A stretch of 64,000 bases of DNA from Gordonia sp. SID5947 (GCF_009862785.1 NZ_WWHU01000001.1:1240001-1304000), one strand, 5' to 3'; positions 28,475-38,936 are shown, numbered from the stretch's first letter. Numbers and translations are program-made. The notes: generated from the sequence alone by a model not told the origin.

Positions 28475-29460
28475 CGCTGCTCCTCGCCGTGGTCCCGGGT
28501 TCCTGATCGGGCAGCCCGCCGTTCCCGACGCTCCTGGATACGGCGTGCGAACTCCTGGGCACGCTCCTCGTAATCGGGCGGCAGCTCGAACCGGGCGCCG
28601 TGTGCGGGCAGGTCCGCCTCGGTCAGCCCCGGATCGGGAATGATGGCACGCAACAACGGGTCCGGCAGCCCACGACGCTTCCACTCCCGTGGGTACCCGA
28701 CCGACACCTCCTCGAAGCGCACACCGTCGTACCAGGTTGTCCGCGGGATGTGGAGGTGGCCGTAGACGCAGCAGGCCGCGTGGAACCGGGTGTGCCAGTC
28801 CGCGGTCAGCTCGCTGCCACACCAGAGCGCGAACTCCGGGTACATCAGTGCATCGGTGGGTTCACGCCGCAACGGCCAATGGTTGATCAACACCGTCGGT
28901 TCGGACGGGTCGATGGCCTCGAGACGCGAACGAGTGGCTTCCACGCGCGCTCTCCCCCAGGCATCTCGGGTCGGGTAGGGCTCCGGCGACAGCAGGAACT
29001 CGTCGGTGGCGACCACGTTGCGTTCGCGGGCCAGAGCGAGTGCGGTGAGCGTCGTGCTCGTGCCCTCGGGCCGGAATGTGTAGTCGTAGAGCAGGAACAT
29101 CGGCACCACACGAACCGGTTGCGCCCCGTTACCCGGGTCGAACAGCGGGTAGATGTCCTCCGGGGTCACCACCCCGATGTCGCGGCACGCCTGGACGAGA
29201 TAGTCGTAGCGTGCCACCCCGAAGATCTGCAGTGGGTCCTTCGCGGTGGTGTACAGCTCATGATTGCCCGGGACCCACACCACCGTGTCGAAACGGGCGC
29301 GCAGCCTGCGCAGGGTGTCGATGATGTCGTCGGTGCGTTCGGCCACGTCGCCCGCGACGATCAGCCAGTCGTCGCTGCTCTGCGGCCGCAGCTGATCGAC
29401 GATGTGCTCGTTACCCCGATGGGCGACATGGAGATCACTGATTGCCCACAAAGTCGCCAT
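28471..29460 (-). CDS. pptH: Metallophosphoesterase, PptH-like phosphopantetheinyl hydrolase
   Basis: A 329-residue calcineurin-type phosphoesterase. Metal motifs in order: WAISDLHVAHRGN (N-terminus), VAGDVAERTDD, VPGNHELY, INHWPLR and YGHLHIPRT. The M. tuberculosis orthologue (Rv2795c) removes phosphopantetheine from carrier proteins, and its loss confers resistance to PptT inhibition. It is upstream of and overlapping pptT. The ATG at 29460 follows TAGGCT and 6 bases. The name rests on family plus the conserved pptH-pptT neighbourhood. Confidence 0.92.
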   Translation of the reverse strand: MATLWAISDLHVAHRGNEHIVDQLRPQSSDDWLIVAGDVAERTDDIIDTLRRLRARFDTVVWVPGNHELYTTAKDPLQIFGVARYDYLVQACRDIGVVTPEDIYPLFDPGNGAQPVRVVPMFLLYDYTFRPEGTSTTLTALALARERNVVATDEFLLSPEPYPTRDAWGRARVEATRSRLEAIDPSEPTVLINHWPLRREPTDALMYPEFALWCGSELTADWHTRFHAACCVYGHLHIPRTTWYDGVRFEEVSVGYPREWKRRGLPDPLLRAIIPDPGLTEADLPAHGARFELPPDYEERAQEFARRIQERRERRAARSGTRDHGEEQR

Positions 29461-29466
29461 GCCACC

Positions 29467-29472
29467 AGCCTA
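29467..29472 (-). promoter_or_regulatory. -10-like hexamer TAGGCT for pptH-pptT-truB
   Basis: TAGGCT, 6 bases, then the pptH ATG at 29460. It is likely the promoter of the three-gene operon, with a leaderless first cistron. Confidence 0.55.
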
Positions 29473-29502
29473 ACGATGTGTGCCCGATCACCTCCGCGCG
29501 GC

Positions 29503-30255
29503 TCAGCGGACCGGCGCCCCCGGCAGAGCCGACGTCCGGTAGGAAAGGACGCCGTCGGGCTGCGTGACGAAACGGCCTCGGCACTGCCCGCCGATCGCCG
29601 CCGCCGTCACATCCCAGATCTTCGGATCCAACGGCTCGAACGTGTGCTCGAGGCCGAGTGCGGGCAGGGACTCGTTCGCCGGAATCGGGGTGACACGGCA
29701 TTGTCCGCCGTCGAGGTGACCGTCGACCCACTCACGGGCACTTCGCACTCCGTAGTACTGAGTCTTTCCCGGGGTGTCGTCGCCCTTGTTCAGCGACGTC
29801 ATGAACGACGTGCCGGGACAGACCTCCGGCGCCGCGTCCTGACCACAGGCGCCGGGCGAACCGTACTGCGGTGAGCCGACCGCCACGTAGGTTGCGACCT
29901 TCGCGTGTCCGCCCATCTCCTTCAGGTAGTAGCGGGCGCTGATACCGCCGATGCTGTGGCCAACCAGTGCGATCCGATCAGCCGGATGCTCGCGATGGAT
30001 TCGTCCGACCGCGGCACCGATTTTCCTCGCATCGGTCTTTATGTCGAATCCGGGCAGGTCGAGCACTGCGGTCGGGTACCCGCGGGACGTCAGATCGTCG
30101 GCCATCGGCGCGAACGGCACGGCACCCACGTACTGACCCGGGATGATCAGCACCCGGGTCGTCGTCGGCGCGGCGTCCGCCGACGGAGCCGCGACGACCG
30201 ACAGGATCATGGCGAGAACGCCAGAGACGAGGACGACGACAGATCGGATCGACAT
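29503..30255 (-). CDS. Exported lipase/esterase (alpha/beta hydrolase)
   Basis: A 250-residue protein with a clear Sec signal peptide (MSIRSVVVLVSGVLAMILSVVAAPSADA, cleavage expected after ADA). The mature part is a short alpha/beta hydrolase with nucleophile elbow GHSIGG, oxyanion strand RVLIIPGQ, a conserved VAVGSPQYGSP, and Asp/His candidates downstream (LEHTFEPLDPKIW). Cys residues in ACGQDAAPEVCPG suggest a disulfide, fitting export. It resembles class 2 lipases/triacylglycerol lipases. TACCCT lies 6 bases before the ATG. The substrate is not known. Confidence 0.88.
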   Translation of the reverse strand: MSIRSVVVLVSGVLAMILSVVAAPSADAAPTTTRVLIIPGQYVGAVPFAPMADDLTSRGYPTAVLDLPGFDIKTDARKIGAAVGRIHREHPADRIALVGHSIGGISARYYLKEMGGHAKVATYVAVGSPQYGSPGACGQDAAPEVCPGTSFMTSLNKGDDTPGKTQYYGVRSAREWVDGHLDGGQCRVTPIPANESLPALGLEHTFEPLDPKIWDVTAAAIGGQCRGRFVTQPDGVLSYRTSALPGAPVR

Positions 30256-30261
30256 CAGGTA

Positions 30262-30267
30262 AGGGTA
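30262..30267 (-). promoter_or_regulatory. -10-like hexamer TACCCT, leaderless ATG
   Basis: TACCCT, 6 bases, then ATG at 30255 of the exported lipase. It supports this ATG over longer in-frame starts. Confidence 0.45.
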
Positions 30268-30322
30268 ACCGAACCAGGACACCCTCTCGGACGAGGCCGA
30301 GCGATCCCGCCGACCGGGCGGA

Positions 30323-31675
30323 TCAGGCATCCACTCCCGTTCGGTGCCACCGACCCGACCGCACCCGGACGACGACCGCACCGAGTCGCAGCAGCATGAA
30401 CACGACGAGGCCCGTCCAGATCCCCGCGAGTCCCCAGTCGAAGACGAGGGACATCCAGATCAACGGTAGGAAGCCGACGAGCGCCGCGACAAGTGTTGCG
30501 GTACGCAAGAATCCGGCGTCGCCGCTGCCGAGCAGAACGCCGTCGAGTGCGAAGACCACTCCTGCGATGGGCAGCATCGCGACGAAGAACCACCACGGAA
30601 CGGCGATCGCGGCGAGGATCTCCGGGTCCGAGGTGAACAGACGCGGGATGAGGCCGGCTCCGAGAGCGAACACACCGGCCATGACACCTGCGGCGACCAG
30701 CGACACCACGGTCACCCGGCGGGCGACGCCGACCGCAGCCCCGACGGTCCCGGCGCCGAGCGCGGCGCCGACCAGCGCCTGTGCCGCGATCGCGAGCGAG
30801 TCGAGGAACAGGGACATGAACTCCCACAACTGCAGGACCACCTGATGAGCCGCCACCGCAGACACCCCGAAGCGTGCCGCGACCGCGGCCGCTGACAGGA
30901 AGCACACCTGGAACGAGAGGCTTCGCAAGACGAGGTCGCGCGCCATCACCAGTTGCGCGCGCATCACCGCCCATTGCGGCGCAAGGCTCGTCACCGCCGA
31001 ACGGCGGGCCTCTCTGATCACCCGCACCACGAACAACAACCCGGTGATGCCCTGGCCGACCAGATTGGCGACGGCACTGCCGGGTAGACCGAGACGAGGG
31101 AACGGACCGATGCCGTGTGTGAGTCCGACGACGAGGATCGCGGCGACGACGAGCCCGGTGATCACGTACAGCACGGGTCGACGGGTCTCCTGGACACCGC
31201 GCATCCAGCCGTTGCCCGCCATGGACAACAGGATCAGCGGGACGCCGAACATCGCGATCCGCAACCATCCGGTGGCGTCGACGACAACCTGTTGCGCCTC
31301 CGGCGACCCGCCGCCGACGAGGATTCCGAGCACCACCGGGGCCAGCGGGTACATGACCGCGACCAGCGCGATACCGACCGACACGGCGATCCAACTCGCC
31401 TGCACGCCTTCGAACACCGCACCCGCACGGTCGCCGGCGCCATAGCGTCGGGCCGACCGCGCCGTGGTCCCATACGACAGAAACGTCAACTGCGTGCTGA
31501 TCACCGACAGCACGAGCGTCGCCACGCCGAGCGCGGCGAGTTCCCGGCCACCCAGCCTGCCCACCACCGCGAGGTCGAGCAGCAGATAGATGGGCGGTGC
31601 GATCAACACAGCCAGTGCGGAGACCGTCAGGACGGCTATCCGCCGTCCGCCGGCCGATGCGTCGTCTGTCCCCAC
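30323..31675 (-). CDS. dinF: MATE family efflux transporter, DinF-like
   Basis: A 450-residue membrane protein of the MATE family, expected to export cationic compounds using an ion gradient. Around twelve hydrophobic helices are spread over the length, beginning VSALAVLIAPPIYLLLDLAVVGRLGG, the usual first helix with its conserved Pro. Internal duplication (two six-helix halves) is visible from the second block LIRGSLFQ-like segments (LRSLSFQVCFLSAAAVAARFG). It is five bases after nrnA and likely the last gene of the rimP-nusA-infB operon, as with M. tuberculosis Rv2836c. The transported substrate is unknown. Confidence 0.92.
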   Translation of the reverse strand: MGTDDASAGGRRIAVLTVSALAVLIAPPIYLLLDLAVVGRLGGRELAALGVATLVLSVISTQLTFLSYGTTARSARRYGAGDRAGAVFEGVQASWIAVSVGIALVAVMYPLAPVVLGILVGGGSPEAQQVVVDATGWLRIAMFGVPLILLSMAGNGWMRGVQETRRPVLYVITGLVVAAILVVGLTHGIGPFPRLGLPGSAVANLVGQGITGLLFVVRVIREARRSAVTSLAPQWAVMRAQLVMARDLVLRSLSFQVCFLSAAAVAARFGVSAVAAHQVVLQLWEFMSLFLDSLAIAAQALVGAALGAGTVGAAVGVARRVTVVSLVAAGVMAGVFALGAGLIPRLFTSDPEILAAIAVPWWFFVAMLPIAGVVFALDGVLLGSGDAGFLRTATLVAALVGFLPLIWMSLVFDWGLAGIWTGLVVFMLLRLGAVVVRVRSGRWHRTGVDA

Positions 31676-31680
31676 TCGAC

Positions 31681-32637
31681 TCAGAGGGACTCCAGCAGAT
31701 GCGCGACGACCTCGTCGGCGGTACCGGCATCGCTGTAACCGGATGCGTGCCGGTGTCCGCCGCCCCCGTGTGCGGCCGCGATCGGGACCAGATCGACGCG
31801 GCGCTTGGAGCGCAACGACACCGTCCAGGTCGACGGGCCGGTCTCCTTGAAGACCGCGGCCACCTCGGCCTCGTTGGCCGTCCGGACGATGTCGACCACG
31901 CTCTCCGACTCCTCCCAGCTCATCCCGGTGAGGAGATCATGGCCGACGATCGCGTACACGAGCCCGTCACCCTGGCAGGCCTCCGGGACCAGTTGCGCCC
32001 CGCCGAGCACCGAGGCCACCATCTCGAACCACCGGAACGGATGACTGTCGAGCAGATTGCGACTCCAGGTGCGCGCGTCGACACCGGCGTCGAGCAGCCG
32101 GGCGGCGATCCGGAACGACTCGGGACGAGCCCAGCGGAACGAACCCGTGTCGGTGACGAGCCCGGCGTAGAGGCAGGTCGCGATGTCGTCGTCGATCTCC
32201 ACACCGAGTTCGTCGAGCACCGACAGCACCAGCACGGCCGTGCAGTCGGCGGCCGCGTCGATCAGGTCGAGGTCGCCGAATCCCGAGTTGGACGCGTGGT
32301 GGTCGATGGTCATCGACCGTTCGGCGGCGGTGAACACCGTGGCGAGCGAATCGAGGCGGCCCAGGCTGGCCGCATCGACCGAGACGACCACCGGGTGACC
32401 GACCACTTCGTGTGCGGAGACCAGCAACGTGCTGCCGGGCAACCCGGCCAGCGTCGTCGGCAGGGCGACGGTGTCGGGGAAGGCCACCTCGACGTCGACC
32501 CCCTGCCGCTCGAGCGCCATGCCGAGCGCGAGACCGCTGCCGATGGTGTCGGCATCGGGCCGGACATGACAGAGGATCGTCACCGCCGGGACGTCGGTCA
32601 GCTCTCGAGCCACCGCCGCACTCGTCGAGGCAGTCAC
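31681..32637 (-). CDS. nrnA: DHH/DHHA1 phosphoesterase NrnA (nanoRNase/pAp phosphatase)
   Basis: Degrades 2-5-mer RNA, pAp and, in mycobacteria, linear di-adenylate products. It is 318 residues. The DHH domain shows [26 protein letters not shown] and IDHHASN; the DHHA1 domain ends with [14 protein letters not shown]. The start is GTG at 32637, overlapping the rbfA stop (GTGA). It sits between rbfA and dinF as in M. tuberculosis (Rv2837c). The neighbourhood links it to translation, while its partner activities in RNA decay (PNPase, RNase J) are elsewhere in the window. Confidence 0.94.
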   Translation of the reverse strand: MTASTSAAVARELTDVPAVTILCHVRPDADTIGSGLALGMALERQGVDVEVAFPDTVALPTTLAGLPGSTLLVSAHEVVGHPVVVSVDAASLGRLDSLATVFTAAERSMTIDHHASNSGFGDLDLIDAAADCTAVLVLSVLDELGVEIDDDIATCLYAGLVTDTGSFRWARPESFRIAARLLDAGVDARTWSRNLLDSHPFRWFEMVASVLGGAQLVPEACQGDGLVYAIVGHDLLTGMSWEESESVVDIVRTANEAEVAAVFKETGPSTWTVSLRSKRRVDLVPIAAAHGGGGHRHASGYSDAGTADEVVAHLLESL

Positions 32638-33104
32638 TCGACGGAACCGTCCTTGTTCGTGCCGGTCTCGTCGTCCTCGTGGGACCGATAGGGGTCGGCA
32701 TCGCCTGCCGGTGTGGCCTCCTGCGCCTGTCGCGCGACCAACTCGTCGTTGGCACGGGCTCGGGCCACGAGTTCCTCCATGTGCCGGGCGGAGTCCGGAA
32801 CCGTGTCGAGCACGAAGGTGAGCGTCGGGGTGAACCGAACGCCGGTGCCTGCACCGACCTTGGAGCGCAGGATGCCGGTGGCCTTGGCCAGTCCGGCGGC
32901 CGCGGCCTCGTAGTCGGGTTCGGCGTCGATCGACGCACCCATCACGGTGTAGAAGAGCGTCGCGTCATGCAGATCGTTGGTGACGCGGGCGTCGGTGATC
33001 GTCACGTAGGCGAGCCGCGGGTCCTTGATCTCGGTGCCGATCGCCGAGGCGACGATCGACGAGATGCGTTTCGCCATGCGGGCAGCCCTCGCCGAATCAA
33101 CCAT
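32634..33104 (-). CDS. rbfA: Ribosome-binding factor A
   Basis: KH-like factor for late 30S maturation, needed for 16S 5' end processing and cold growth. It is 156 residues with [43 protein letters not shown] and [13 protein letters not shown]. An acidic, disordered C-terminal tail (about residues 115-156) is longer than in E. coli. The ATG at 33104 has AAGGA upstream. A strong terminator lies just ahead, so a separate promoter or antitermination may be required. Confidence 0.95.
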   Translation of the reverse strand: MVDSARAARMAKRISSIVASAIGTEIKDPRLAYVTITDARVTNDLHDATLFYTVMGASIDAEPDYEAAAAGLAKATGILRSKVGAGTGVRFTPTLTFVLDTVPDSARHMEELVARARANDELVARQAQEATPAGDADPYRSHEDDETGTNKDGSVE

Positions 33105-33130
33105 CTTCGATCCTTTCCATCGGAAAACTA

Positions 33131-33171
33131 CTCCCTTTCCCGACCGCCTTCGGGGCGGTCGGGAAAGGGAG
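33131..33171 (-). terminator. Strong intrinsic terminator between infB and rbfA
   Basis: A perfect 18-bp stem (CTCCCTTTCCCGACCGCC) with a 5-base loop starts 23 bases after the infB stop; TAGTTTTCC follows on the minus strand. It is the strongest hairpin in the window and interrupts an operon normally read through. Confidence 0.88.
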
Positions 33172-33193
33172 ATCGGAAGACGGCGCGCGGAAC

Positions 33194-36019
33194 TCAGTCG
33201 CGCGGCTTCTCCTGTAGTTCGTAACTCTCGATCACGTCGTCGACCTTGATGTCGCTGTAGGTGAGCGTGAGACCACACTCGTACCCGTCGCGCACCTCGG
33301 TGACATCGTCCTTCTCACGCTTGAGCGAGGAGATCGTCAAGTTCTCGGCGACCACCACGTTGTCGCGCAGCAGGCGTGCCTTCGCATTCCGGCGTACGAT
33401 GCCCGACTGCACCAGACAGCCGGCGATGTTGCCGACCTTCGACGACTTGAAGATCGCGCGGATCTCGGCACGACCGAGTTCCACCTCTTCGTAGACCGGC
33501 TTGAGCATGCCCTTGAGCGCGCTCTCGATCTCGTCGATCGCCTGGTAGATCACCGAGTAGTAGCGGATGTCGACGCCCTCGCGGTTGGCCAGCTCGGTGG
33601 CCTTGCCCTCCGCGCGGACGTTGAACCCGATGATGATCGCGTCGGACGCAGCGGCCAGGTTGACGTTGGTCTCGGTGACGCCACCGACACCACGGTCGAT
33701 GACTCGCAGCGAGACCTCGTCGCCCATGTCGATACCGAGCAGCGCCTCCTCGAGGGCCTCGACCGTACCGGAGTTGTCGCCCTTGAGGATCAGGTTGAGC
33801 TGGCTGGTCTCCTTCAGAGCCGAATCCAGGTCTTCCAGGCTGATCCGCTTGCGGCTGCGTGCGGCCAGCGCATTGCGCTTACGCGCGTTGCGGCGGTCGG
33901 CGATCTGCCGTGCGGTCCGGTCCTCCTCGACGACGAGCAGGTTGTCACCCGCACCGGGCACCGAGGTGAAGCCGATGACCTGGACGGGTCGCGACGGCAG
34001 TGCCTCGGCGACATCGTCACCGTGCTCGTCGACCATGCGACGGACACGTCCGTAGGCGTCACCGGCGACGATCGAGTCGCCGACCTTCAGCGTTCCGCGC
34101 TGGACCAGCACGGTCGCCACCGGGCCACGACCACGGTCGAGGTGGGCCTCGATCGCGACGCCCTGGGCGTCCATGTCCGGGTTCGCACGCAGGTCGAGCG
34201 AGGCGTCCGCGGTCAGCAGCACGGCCTCGAGCAGAGCGTCGATGTTCTCGCCCTGCTTCGCCGAGATGTCGACGAACATGCTCTCGCCGCCGTACTCCTC
34301 CGGGATCAACCCGTATTCGGTGAGCTGCCCGCGGATCTTCTGCGGGTCGGCGCCTTCCTTGTCGATCTTGTTGACCGCCACCACGATCGGCACATCCGCG
34401 GCCTGGGCGTGGTTGACCGCCTCGACCGTCTGCGGCATGACACCGTCGTCGGCCGCGACCACGAGGATCGCGATGTCGGTGGCCTTCGCGCCGCGGGCAC
34501 GCATGGCCGTGAAGGCCTCGTGACCCGGGGTGTCGATGAAGGTGACCAGACGATCCTCGCCGTTGAGGTGGGTGTTGACCTGGTACGCACCGATGTGCTG
34601 CGTGATGCCGCCGGCCTCCGCCTCACGGACGTTGGCCTTGCGGATCGTGTCCAGGAGTCGGGTCTTACCGTGGTCGACGTGACCCATGACGGTCACCACG
34701 GGCGGCCGCTGCTCGAGATCCTCGTCGTCGCCCTCGTCCTCGCCGTAGGTGAGGTCGAAGCTCTGCAGGAGCTCGCGGTCCTCGTCCTCCGGGCTGACGA
34801 CCTGGACGGTGTAGTTCATCTCGGAACCGAGCAGCTCCAGCGTCTCGTCGTTGACCGACTCGGTCGCTGTGACCATCTCGCCGAGGTTGAACAACGCCTG
34901 CACCAACGATGCCGGGTTCGCATCGATCTTGTCCGCGAAGTCCGACAGCGATGCGCCGCGGGCCAGCCGGATGGTCTCGCCGTTGCCGCGTGGCAAACGC
35001 ACGCCGCCGACGGCGGGTGCCTGCATCGAGTCATATTCCTGACGCTTCTGACGCTTCGACTTGCGTCCCCTGCGGGGTGCGCCACCCGGACGACCGAAAG
35101 CACCAGCGGCACCGCCACGGCCACGTCCGCCGCCGCCACCGGGACGACCGCGGAACCCACCTGGCGCACCACCTGGTGCGCCACCGGGAGCACCGCCACC
35201 GCGGTAGCCGCCACCGCCGGCGCCGCCACGGTTACCGCCGCCTGGGCCGCCGCGGCCCGGGCGTCCGGCGTCGGGGCGAGCCGCACGGCTGGGCATCGCA
35301 CCCGGATTGGGACGAGGGGGCATGCTACCCGGGCTGGGCCGCGGACCGCCTTGCCCCGGAGCCGGACGCGGACCGCCCTGACCTGCGGGGCCGGGCCTAC
35401 CGGCGCCGCCGGGACGAGCGCCACCCGGCCGCGGACCGCCTTGTCCGGGACCCGGACGTGGAGCCTGCGGACGAGGAGCAGGCGTCGGTGCCGACGAGTA
35501 CGGATTGTTGCCGACGCGCGGAGCGCGCGGGCCCGGCTTCGGGCCCGGCCGCGGTCCCGGGCGAGCCGGTGCGGCCGTACCCGAATCCTGGGCGGCCGGC
35601 GCATCGGTCTGGGGAGCCTGGGCCGCCGCGGCGGGAGCTGCAGGTGCCGACGGGGTCGGTGCAGGCGCCGGGGTAGGGGCGGGTGCCTCCGGTGCCGGCG
35701 TCGGAGCGCTTGGCGCAGCCGGCGTCGGGCCGGGTGCCGGGGCGCCCGGCTTGGGACCGGGACGAGCCGCACCGGGCTTTGCCGCGGCACCGTTCGCTCC
35801 GGGCTTCGGTGCACCGCCGGGCTTGGCCGCCGGCTTCCGGGTGTCCTTGGATCCTGAATTCTGGGGGAATGATTCGCGAAGTCGACGGGCCACCGGGGCC
35901 TCGACGGTCGACGACGCTGATTTGACGAACTCGCCCTGTTCCTTCAGACGCTCGAGCACCTGCTTGCTCGTCACGCCGAGTTCTTTGGCCAGTTCATGCA
36001 CGCGGGCCTTGCCTGCCAC
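33194..36019 (-). CDS. infB: Translation initiation factor IF-2
   Basis: GTPase that brings initiator tRNA to the 30S subunit and promotes subunit joining. It is 941 residues. The N-terminal IF2N domain ([19 protein letters not shown]) is followed by a ~270-residue Pro/Ala/Gly/Arg-rich disordered region (about 70-340). The G domain has [16 protein letters not shown] and NKID, and IF2 domains II-IV complete the protein. GTG at 36019 is the start: AGGAGAGCA directly precedes it, whereas a start 12 bases upstream is inside that site. The gene is in the rimP-nusA-ylxR-infB run. Confidence 0.97.
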   Translation of the reverse strand: MAGKARVHELAKELGVTSKQVLERLKEQGEFVKSASSTVEAPVARRLRESFPQNSGSKDTRKPAAKPGGAPKPGANGAAAKPGAARPGPKPGAPAPGPTPAAPSAPTPAPEAPAPTPAPAPTPSAPAAPAAAAQAPQTDAPAAQDSGTAAPARPGPRPGPKPGPRAPRVGNNPYSSAPTPAPRPQAPRPGPGQGGPRPGGARPGGAGRPGPAGQGGPRPAPGQGGPRPSPGSMPPRPNPGAMPSRAARPDAGRPGRGGPGGGNRGGAGGGGYRGGGAPGGAPGGAPGGFRGRPGGGGGRGRGGAAGAFGRPGGAPRRGRKSKRQKRQEYDSMQAPAVGGVRLPRGNGETIRLARGASLSDFADKIDANPASLVQALFNLGEMVTATESVNDETLELLGSEMNYTVQVVSPEDEDRELLQSFDLTYGEDEGDDEDLEQRPPVVTVMGHVDHGKTRLLDTIRKANVREAEAGGITQHIGAYQVNTHLNGEDRLVTFIDTPGHEAFTAMRARGAKATDIAILVVAADDGVMPQTVEAVNHAQAADVPIVVAVNKIDKEGADPQKIRGQLTEYGLIPEEYGGESMFVDISAKQGENIDALLEAVLLTADASLDLRANPDMDAQGVAIEAHLDRGRGPVATVLVQRGTLKVGDSIVAGDAYGRVRRMVDEHGDDVAEALPSRPVQVIGFTSVPGAGDNLLVVEEDRTARQIADRRNARKRNALAARSRKRISLEDLDSALKETSQLNLILKGDNSGTVEALEEALLGIDMGDEVSLRVIDRGVGGVTETNVNLAAASDAIIIGFNVRAEGKATELANREGVDIRYYSVIYQAIDEIESALKGMLKPVYEEVELGRAEIRAIFKSSKVGNIAGCLVQSGIVRRNAKARLLRDNVVVAENLTISSLKREKDDVTEVRDGYECGLTLTYSDIKVDDVIESYELQEKPRD

Positions 36020-36121
36020 TGCTCTCCTCACTTGGAGGTCGAGCGGGCTGCCCGCTACGACCTCGGTTTACGTTAGAAACGCGCTCATCGTGGGTACTTC
36101 ACGGTGTGCTCATGTCTTCTG

Positions 36122-36481
36122 CTACCTGTTCCGGCCGTTGAGGCCATCTACTTCGGTGATCCCACCGATTGCTTCGGCGAGGTCGTCGGGTTCCACGGTC
36201 AGACCGGGCGCCCGAAGTGCCGAGGGAAATGCCTTGCGTCGCACCGCGGCGGATAGACAGTCCCGCTGCGGGTGCAACCAGGCACCCCGTCCCGGCATGG
36301 TCTTCGCGAGATCGACCACCGTCACCGGCGGACCGTCACCCCGACGGGCGACAATCCGGACCAGGGCCGTTGCCTCGGCACGCTGCCGACATCCGACACA
36401 CGTTCGGACAGGTCCGCGGATGGCCGAACCATCTCGCGCGGTCCCGTCCTCGGCTGATGTCGGGAGAGTTCGCTGAACCAT
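36122..36481 (-). CDS. YlxR family (DUF448) RNA-binding protein
   Basis: Small nucleic-acid-binding protein between nusA and infB, a nearly universal position. It is 119 residues with the YlxR signature GPVRTCVGCRQRAEATALVRIV, PGRGAWLHPQRDCLSAAVRRKAF. A ~25-residue N-terminal extension is less conserved, so an internal start is possible. Homologues bind RNA or act as regulators (RnpM in firmicutes binds RNase P RNA). It matches Rv2840c. Its exact role in actinobacteria is not established. Confidence 0.9.
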   Translation of the reverse strand: MVQRTLPTSAEDGTARDGSAIRGPVRTCVGCRQRAEATALVRIVARRGDGPPVTVVDLAKTMPGRGAWLHPQRDCLSAAVRRKAFPSALRAPGLTVEPDDLAEAIGGITEVDGLNGRNR

Positions 36482-36525
36482 CGATCAGTCTAGCGCGCCC
36501 TTGCTCATCTCCGGCAACCGGCTGC

Positions 36526-37563
36526 TCAGTCGGCGTGCGGGACGTCGGGTGCGTGGCCCCGCGGTGCGGACGGCGCCGGATCGGCATCTGACCGGATGTC
36601 GATCCGCCAGCCGGTCAGGCGTGCGGCGAGCCGCGCGTTCTGACCTTCCTTGCCGATCGCCAACGACAGCTGATAGTCCGGCACCACCACCCGGCCGGCC
36701 TTGGTCGCCAGGTCGATCACCTCGACCGAGACAACCTTCGCCGGCGACAGCGCATTCCCGACGAACACAGCGGGATCGGTGTCGTAGTCGATGATGTCGA
36801 TCTTCTCGCCGGCGAGCTCACTCATCACGTTGCGGACGCGCTGGCCCATCGGGCCGATGCAGGCGCCCTTCGCGTTGAGCCCGCTGACACCGGTGTGCAC
36901 GGCGATCTTCGAGCGGTGCCCCGCCTCACGGGCCACCGCGACGATCTCCACGGACCCGTCCTCGATCTCGGGGACCTCGAGCGAGAACAACTTGCGGACG
37001 AGGTTCGGGTGGGTGCGCGACAGCGTGATCTGCGGGCCGCGCGGCCCCCTCGAGACCCCGACGACATAACACTTGATGCGGTCACCGTGGGTGTAGGTCT
37101 CGCCCGGCACCTGCTCGGCGGGTGGGATCACGCCTTCTGCAGCGTTTGCGTCGCTCCCGATCGCCACGACGATCATGCCGCGGGCATTCGCACGCGCATC
37201 CTGCTGTACGACGCCGCCGACGATCTCGCCCTCGTGCGTGACGAAATCACCGAAGTTCTTCTCGTTCTCGGCATCGCGCAGCCGCTGGAGGATCACCTGG
37301 CGGGCAGTTGTGGCCGCGATCCGGCCGAAGCCCTCCGGGGTGTCGTCCCACTCGTGCACGACCTCGCCGGCGTCGTCGAGCTCCTGCGCCATCACCCGCA
37401 CCGCACCGGTCTTGCGGTTGACGTCGATGCGGGCATGCGGCATGAACCCGTCGGTGTGGCGGTAAGCGGTCAACAGCGCGGTCTCGATCGCGGTGATGAC
37501 CGTGTCGATCGAGATACCCTTGTCCGCCTCGATCATGCGGAGCGCGTTGATATCGATGTTCAT
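36526..37563 (-). CDS. nusA: Transcription termination/antitermination factor NusA
   Basis: Binds RNA polymerase and nascent RNA; controls pausing, termination and rRNA antitermination. It is 345 residues. The N-terminal domain ([24 protein letters not shown]) is followed by S1 ([14 protein letters not shown]), KH1 ([24 protein letters not shown]) and KH2 ([20 protein letters not shown]). The E. coli-type acidic repeats are absent, as normal in actinobacteria. The ATG at 37563 has AGGAG. It is between rimP and ylxR. Confidence 0.97.
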   Translation of the reverse strand: MNIDINALRMIEADKGISIDTVITAIETALLTAYRHTDGFMPHARIDVNRKTGAVRVMAQELDDAGEVVHEWDDTPEGFGRIAATTARQVILQRLRDAENEKNFGDFVTHEGEIVGGVVQQDARANARGMIVVAIGSDANAAEGVIPPAEQVPGETYTHGDRIKCYVVGVSRGPRGPQITLSRTHPNLVRKLFSLEVPEIEDGSVEIVAVAREAGHRSKIAVHTGVSGLNAKGACIGPMGQRVRNVMSELAGEKIDIIDYDTDPAVFVGNALSPAKVVSVEVIDLATKAGRVVVPDYQLSLAIGKEGQNARLAARLTGWRIDIRSDADPAPSAPRGHAPDVPHAD

Positions 37564-37665
37564 GCGGTTGAGCTCCTATTCATTTGTCGCTTCGTATTCA
37601 TTTTTCCGTTTCGATTGTGCGCAGATCCGCAACGTTCGTGAAGCCGGAGGTCCCGGCGTGTCGGT

Positions 37666-38214
37666 TCAGGATTCGGATCGTCTGCGGCGGATCTCGTCGG
37701 CGTCGAGTCCGCACATCTCCAGCTCGGTGGCGCTCGGCTTACCGAAATCGACCTGCACCACCGCCGTCGTCACCGAGTCGAGCGAGACCGTCTCGGTCCG
37801 GATTCGCCCGCGGTCGTTGACCACGAGCACGACCTGGCCGTCGTCGATTGCACCGGCACGGCCTGTGATGCGACGAGGCGACGCACCCTCGCCGGAAGAG
37901 ATCTCGACCGCGACCTTGCGGCCACGGGCGCGCTGCCAGTGCCGCGGGGCGGTCAGCGGCCGGTCCACGCCCGGTGACGTGACCTCGAGGGCGTACACGG
38001 CGTCCGACGTCGACGGCGCGGCGTCGAGAAGTTCGGAGAGTTCACGACTCAGGTCGGCGAGGACATCGAGATCACTGCCTCCGTCCCGATCGACCACGAC
38101 GCTGACCTCGGTGCCGTCGGCCACCGCGGTGACGACGACGTCCTCGAGATCGAACCCTCGACCGGTGACCACTGGTTCGACGAGTCGACTCACCTGCTCG
38201 GCAGTGATCAGCAC
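37666..38214 (-). CDS. rimP: Ribosome maturation factor RimP
   Basis: 30S assembly factor acting early on the S12 region. It is 182 residues with two alpha/beta domains: VSRLVEPVVTGRGFDLEDVVVT, then SDAVYALEVTSPGVDRPLTAPRHWQRARGRKV, the family signature. The start is GTG at 38214 with GAGGAG upstream. It is first gene of the rimP-nusA-ylxR-infB-rbfA-nrnA-dinF series on the minus strand and is divergent from the ferritin-like lipoprotein gene. Confidence 0.95.
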   Translation of the reverse strand: MLITAEQVSRLVEPVVTGRGFDLEDVVVTAVADGTEVSVVVDRDGGSDLDVLADLSRELSELLDAAPSTSDAVYALEVTSPGVDRPLTAPRHWQRARGRKVAVEISSGEGASPRRITGRAGAIDDGQVVLVVNDRGRIRTETVSLDSVTTAVVQVDFGKPSATELEMCGLDADEIRRRRSES

Positions 38215-38393
38215 GGGCGCGCTCCTCGTCTTCAGTTGTCCCGACGGCCCCTCCCCGGGGCGGCCGCTGGGCGGCCGGTCGGCCGGTGAGACGCAATCAT
38301 CCTAGTGGATCCGGATCGGTTCGGGCGCCGGGCCCGGACCCACCGGACATGCACGCTGCGCCCGTCCCGGGCCTCGCCACATCTACTGGCATC

Positions 38394-38936
38394 ATGTGTC
38401 GCGTGACCTCCCCTCTGACGCGCCGTGCGGTTCTGCGCGGCGGCATCGCCGTGACCGTCGGGACCGTCGCCGCGGTAACGGTGTCGGCCTGTGACAGCGG
38501 ACCGTCTCCCGAGCAGATCACCGCGGCGGCACTCGTGCCCCTCGCCGATGCGGCACTCGCCGACCAGGCCGCGGCTCAGGCGCTGGCGCCGCGGACACCC
38601 GAGTACGCGAATGCGCTCGGCGTCGTGGCCGAGCAGCGCGGTGAGCACGCCCGAGTCCTTCGTGAGGAGATCACCCGCCTCGACGAGCAGACCGCCGGAC
38701 GGATCGCCGCCACACCCGGCGCAGCGTCATCGCCCGCCGCGTCTGCCTCTCCGGGCAGTTCGCCGGTGCCGACGCCCGCGCCGGCCGCCACCACCGTCGA
38801 CGCATTACGCACACAGCTCGCGCGGTCTGCCCGCACGGCAGGCGCCGCGAGCGTCGATCTGAGCGGGTATTCCGCAGGCCTCGCCGGTGCCGTCAGTGCG
38901 TCGGTGACCAGCATGGTGGAGGTGCAACTCGGATGA
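38394..38936 (+). CDS. Lipoprotein with ferritin-like helices, Tat-like signal
   Basis: About 180 residues from ATG 38394 (177 if the GTG at 38403 is used). A basic TRRAVLRGG with RR precedes a hydrophobic stretch ending in the lipobox VSAC, so it should be exported and lipid-anchored. The mature part is Ala-rich helical, with a helix VVAEQRGEHARVLREEI that carries an E-x-x-H-like pattern seen in ferritin-like folds, then a Pro/Ser/Ala-rich linker and another helix. It overlaps the DUF4439 gene (ATGA). M. tuberculosis has Ala-rich genes at the same place (Rv2843/Rv2844). Function unknown. Confidence 0.82.
   Translation: MCRVTSPLTRRAVLRGGIAVTVGTVAAVTVSACDSGPSPEQITAAALVPLADAALADQAAAQALAPRTPEYANALGVVAEQRGEHARVLREEITRLDEQTAGRIAATPGAASSPAASASPGSSPVPTPAPAATTVDALRTQLARSARTAGAASVDLSGYSAGLAGAVSASVTSMVEVQLG

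Noticed and set aside
30262..30381. Longer N-terminus for the exported lipase
   Set aside because: Starting upstream of 30255 would bury the signal peptide behind a 42-residue Arg/Pro-rich stretch, and the -10-like hexamer lies there.
34022..35857. 611-codon open frame on the plus strand
   Set aside because: Antisense to infB; its Gly/Thr/Ala-rich part only mirrors the Pro/Gly-rich IF2 linker.
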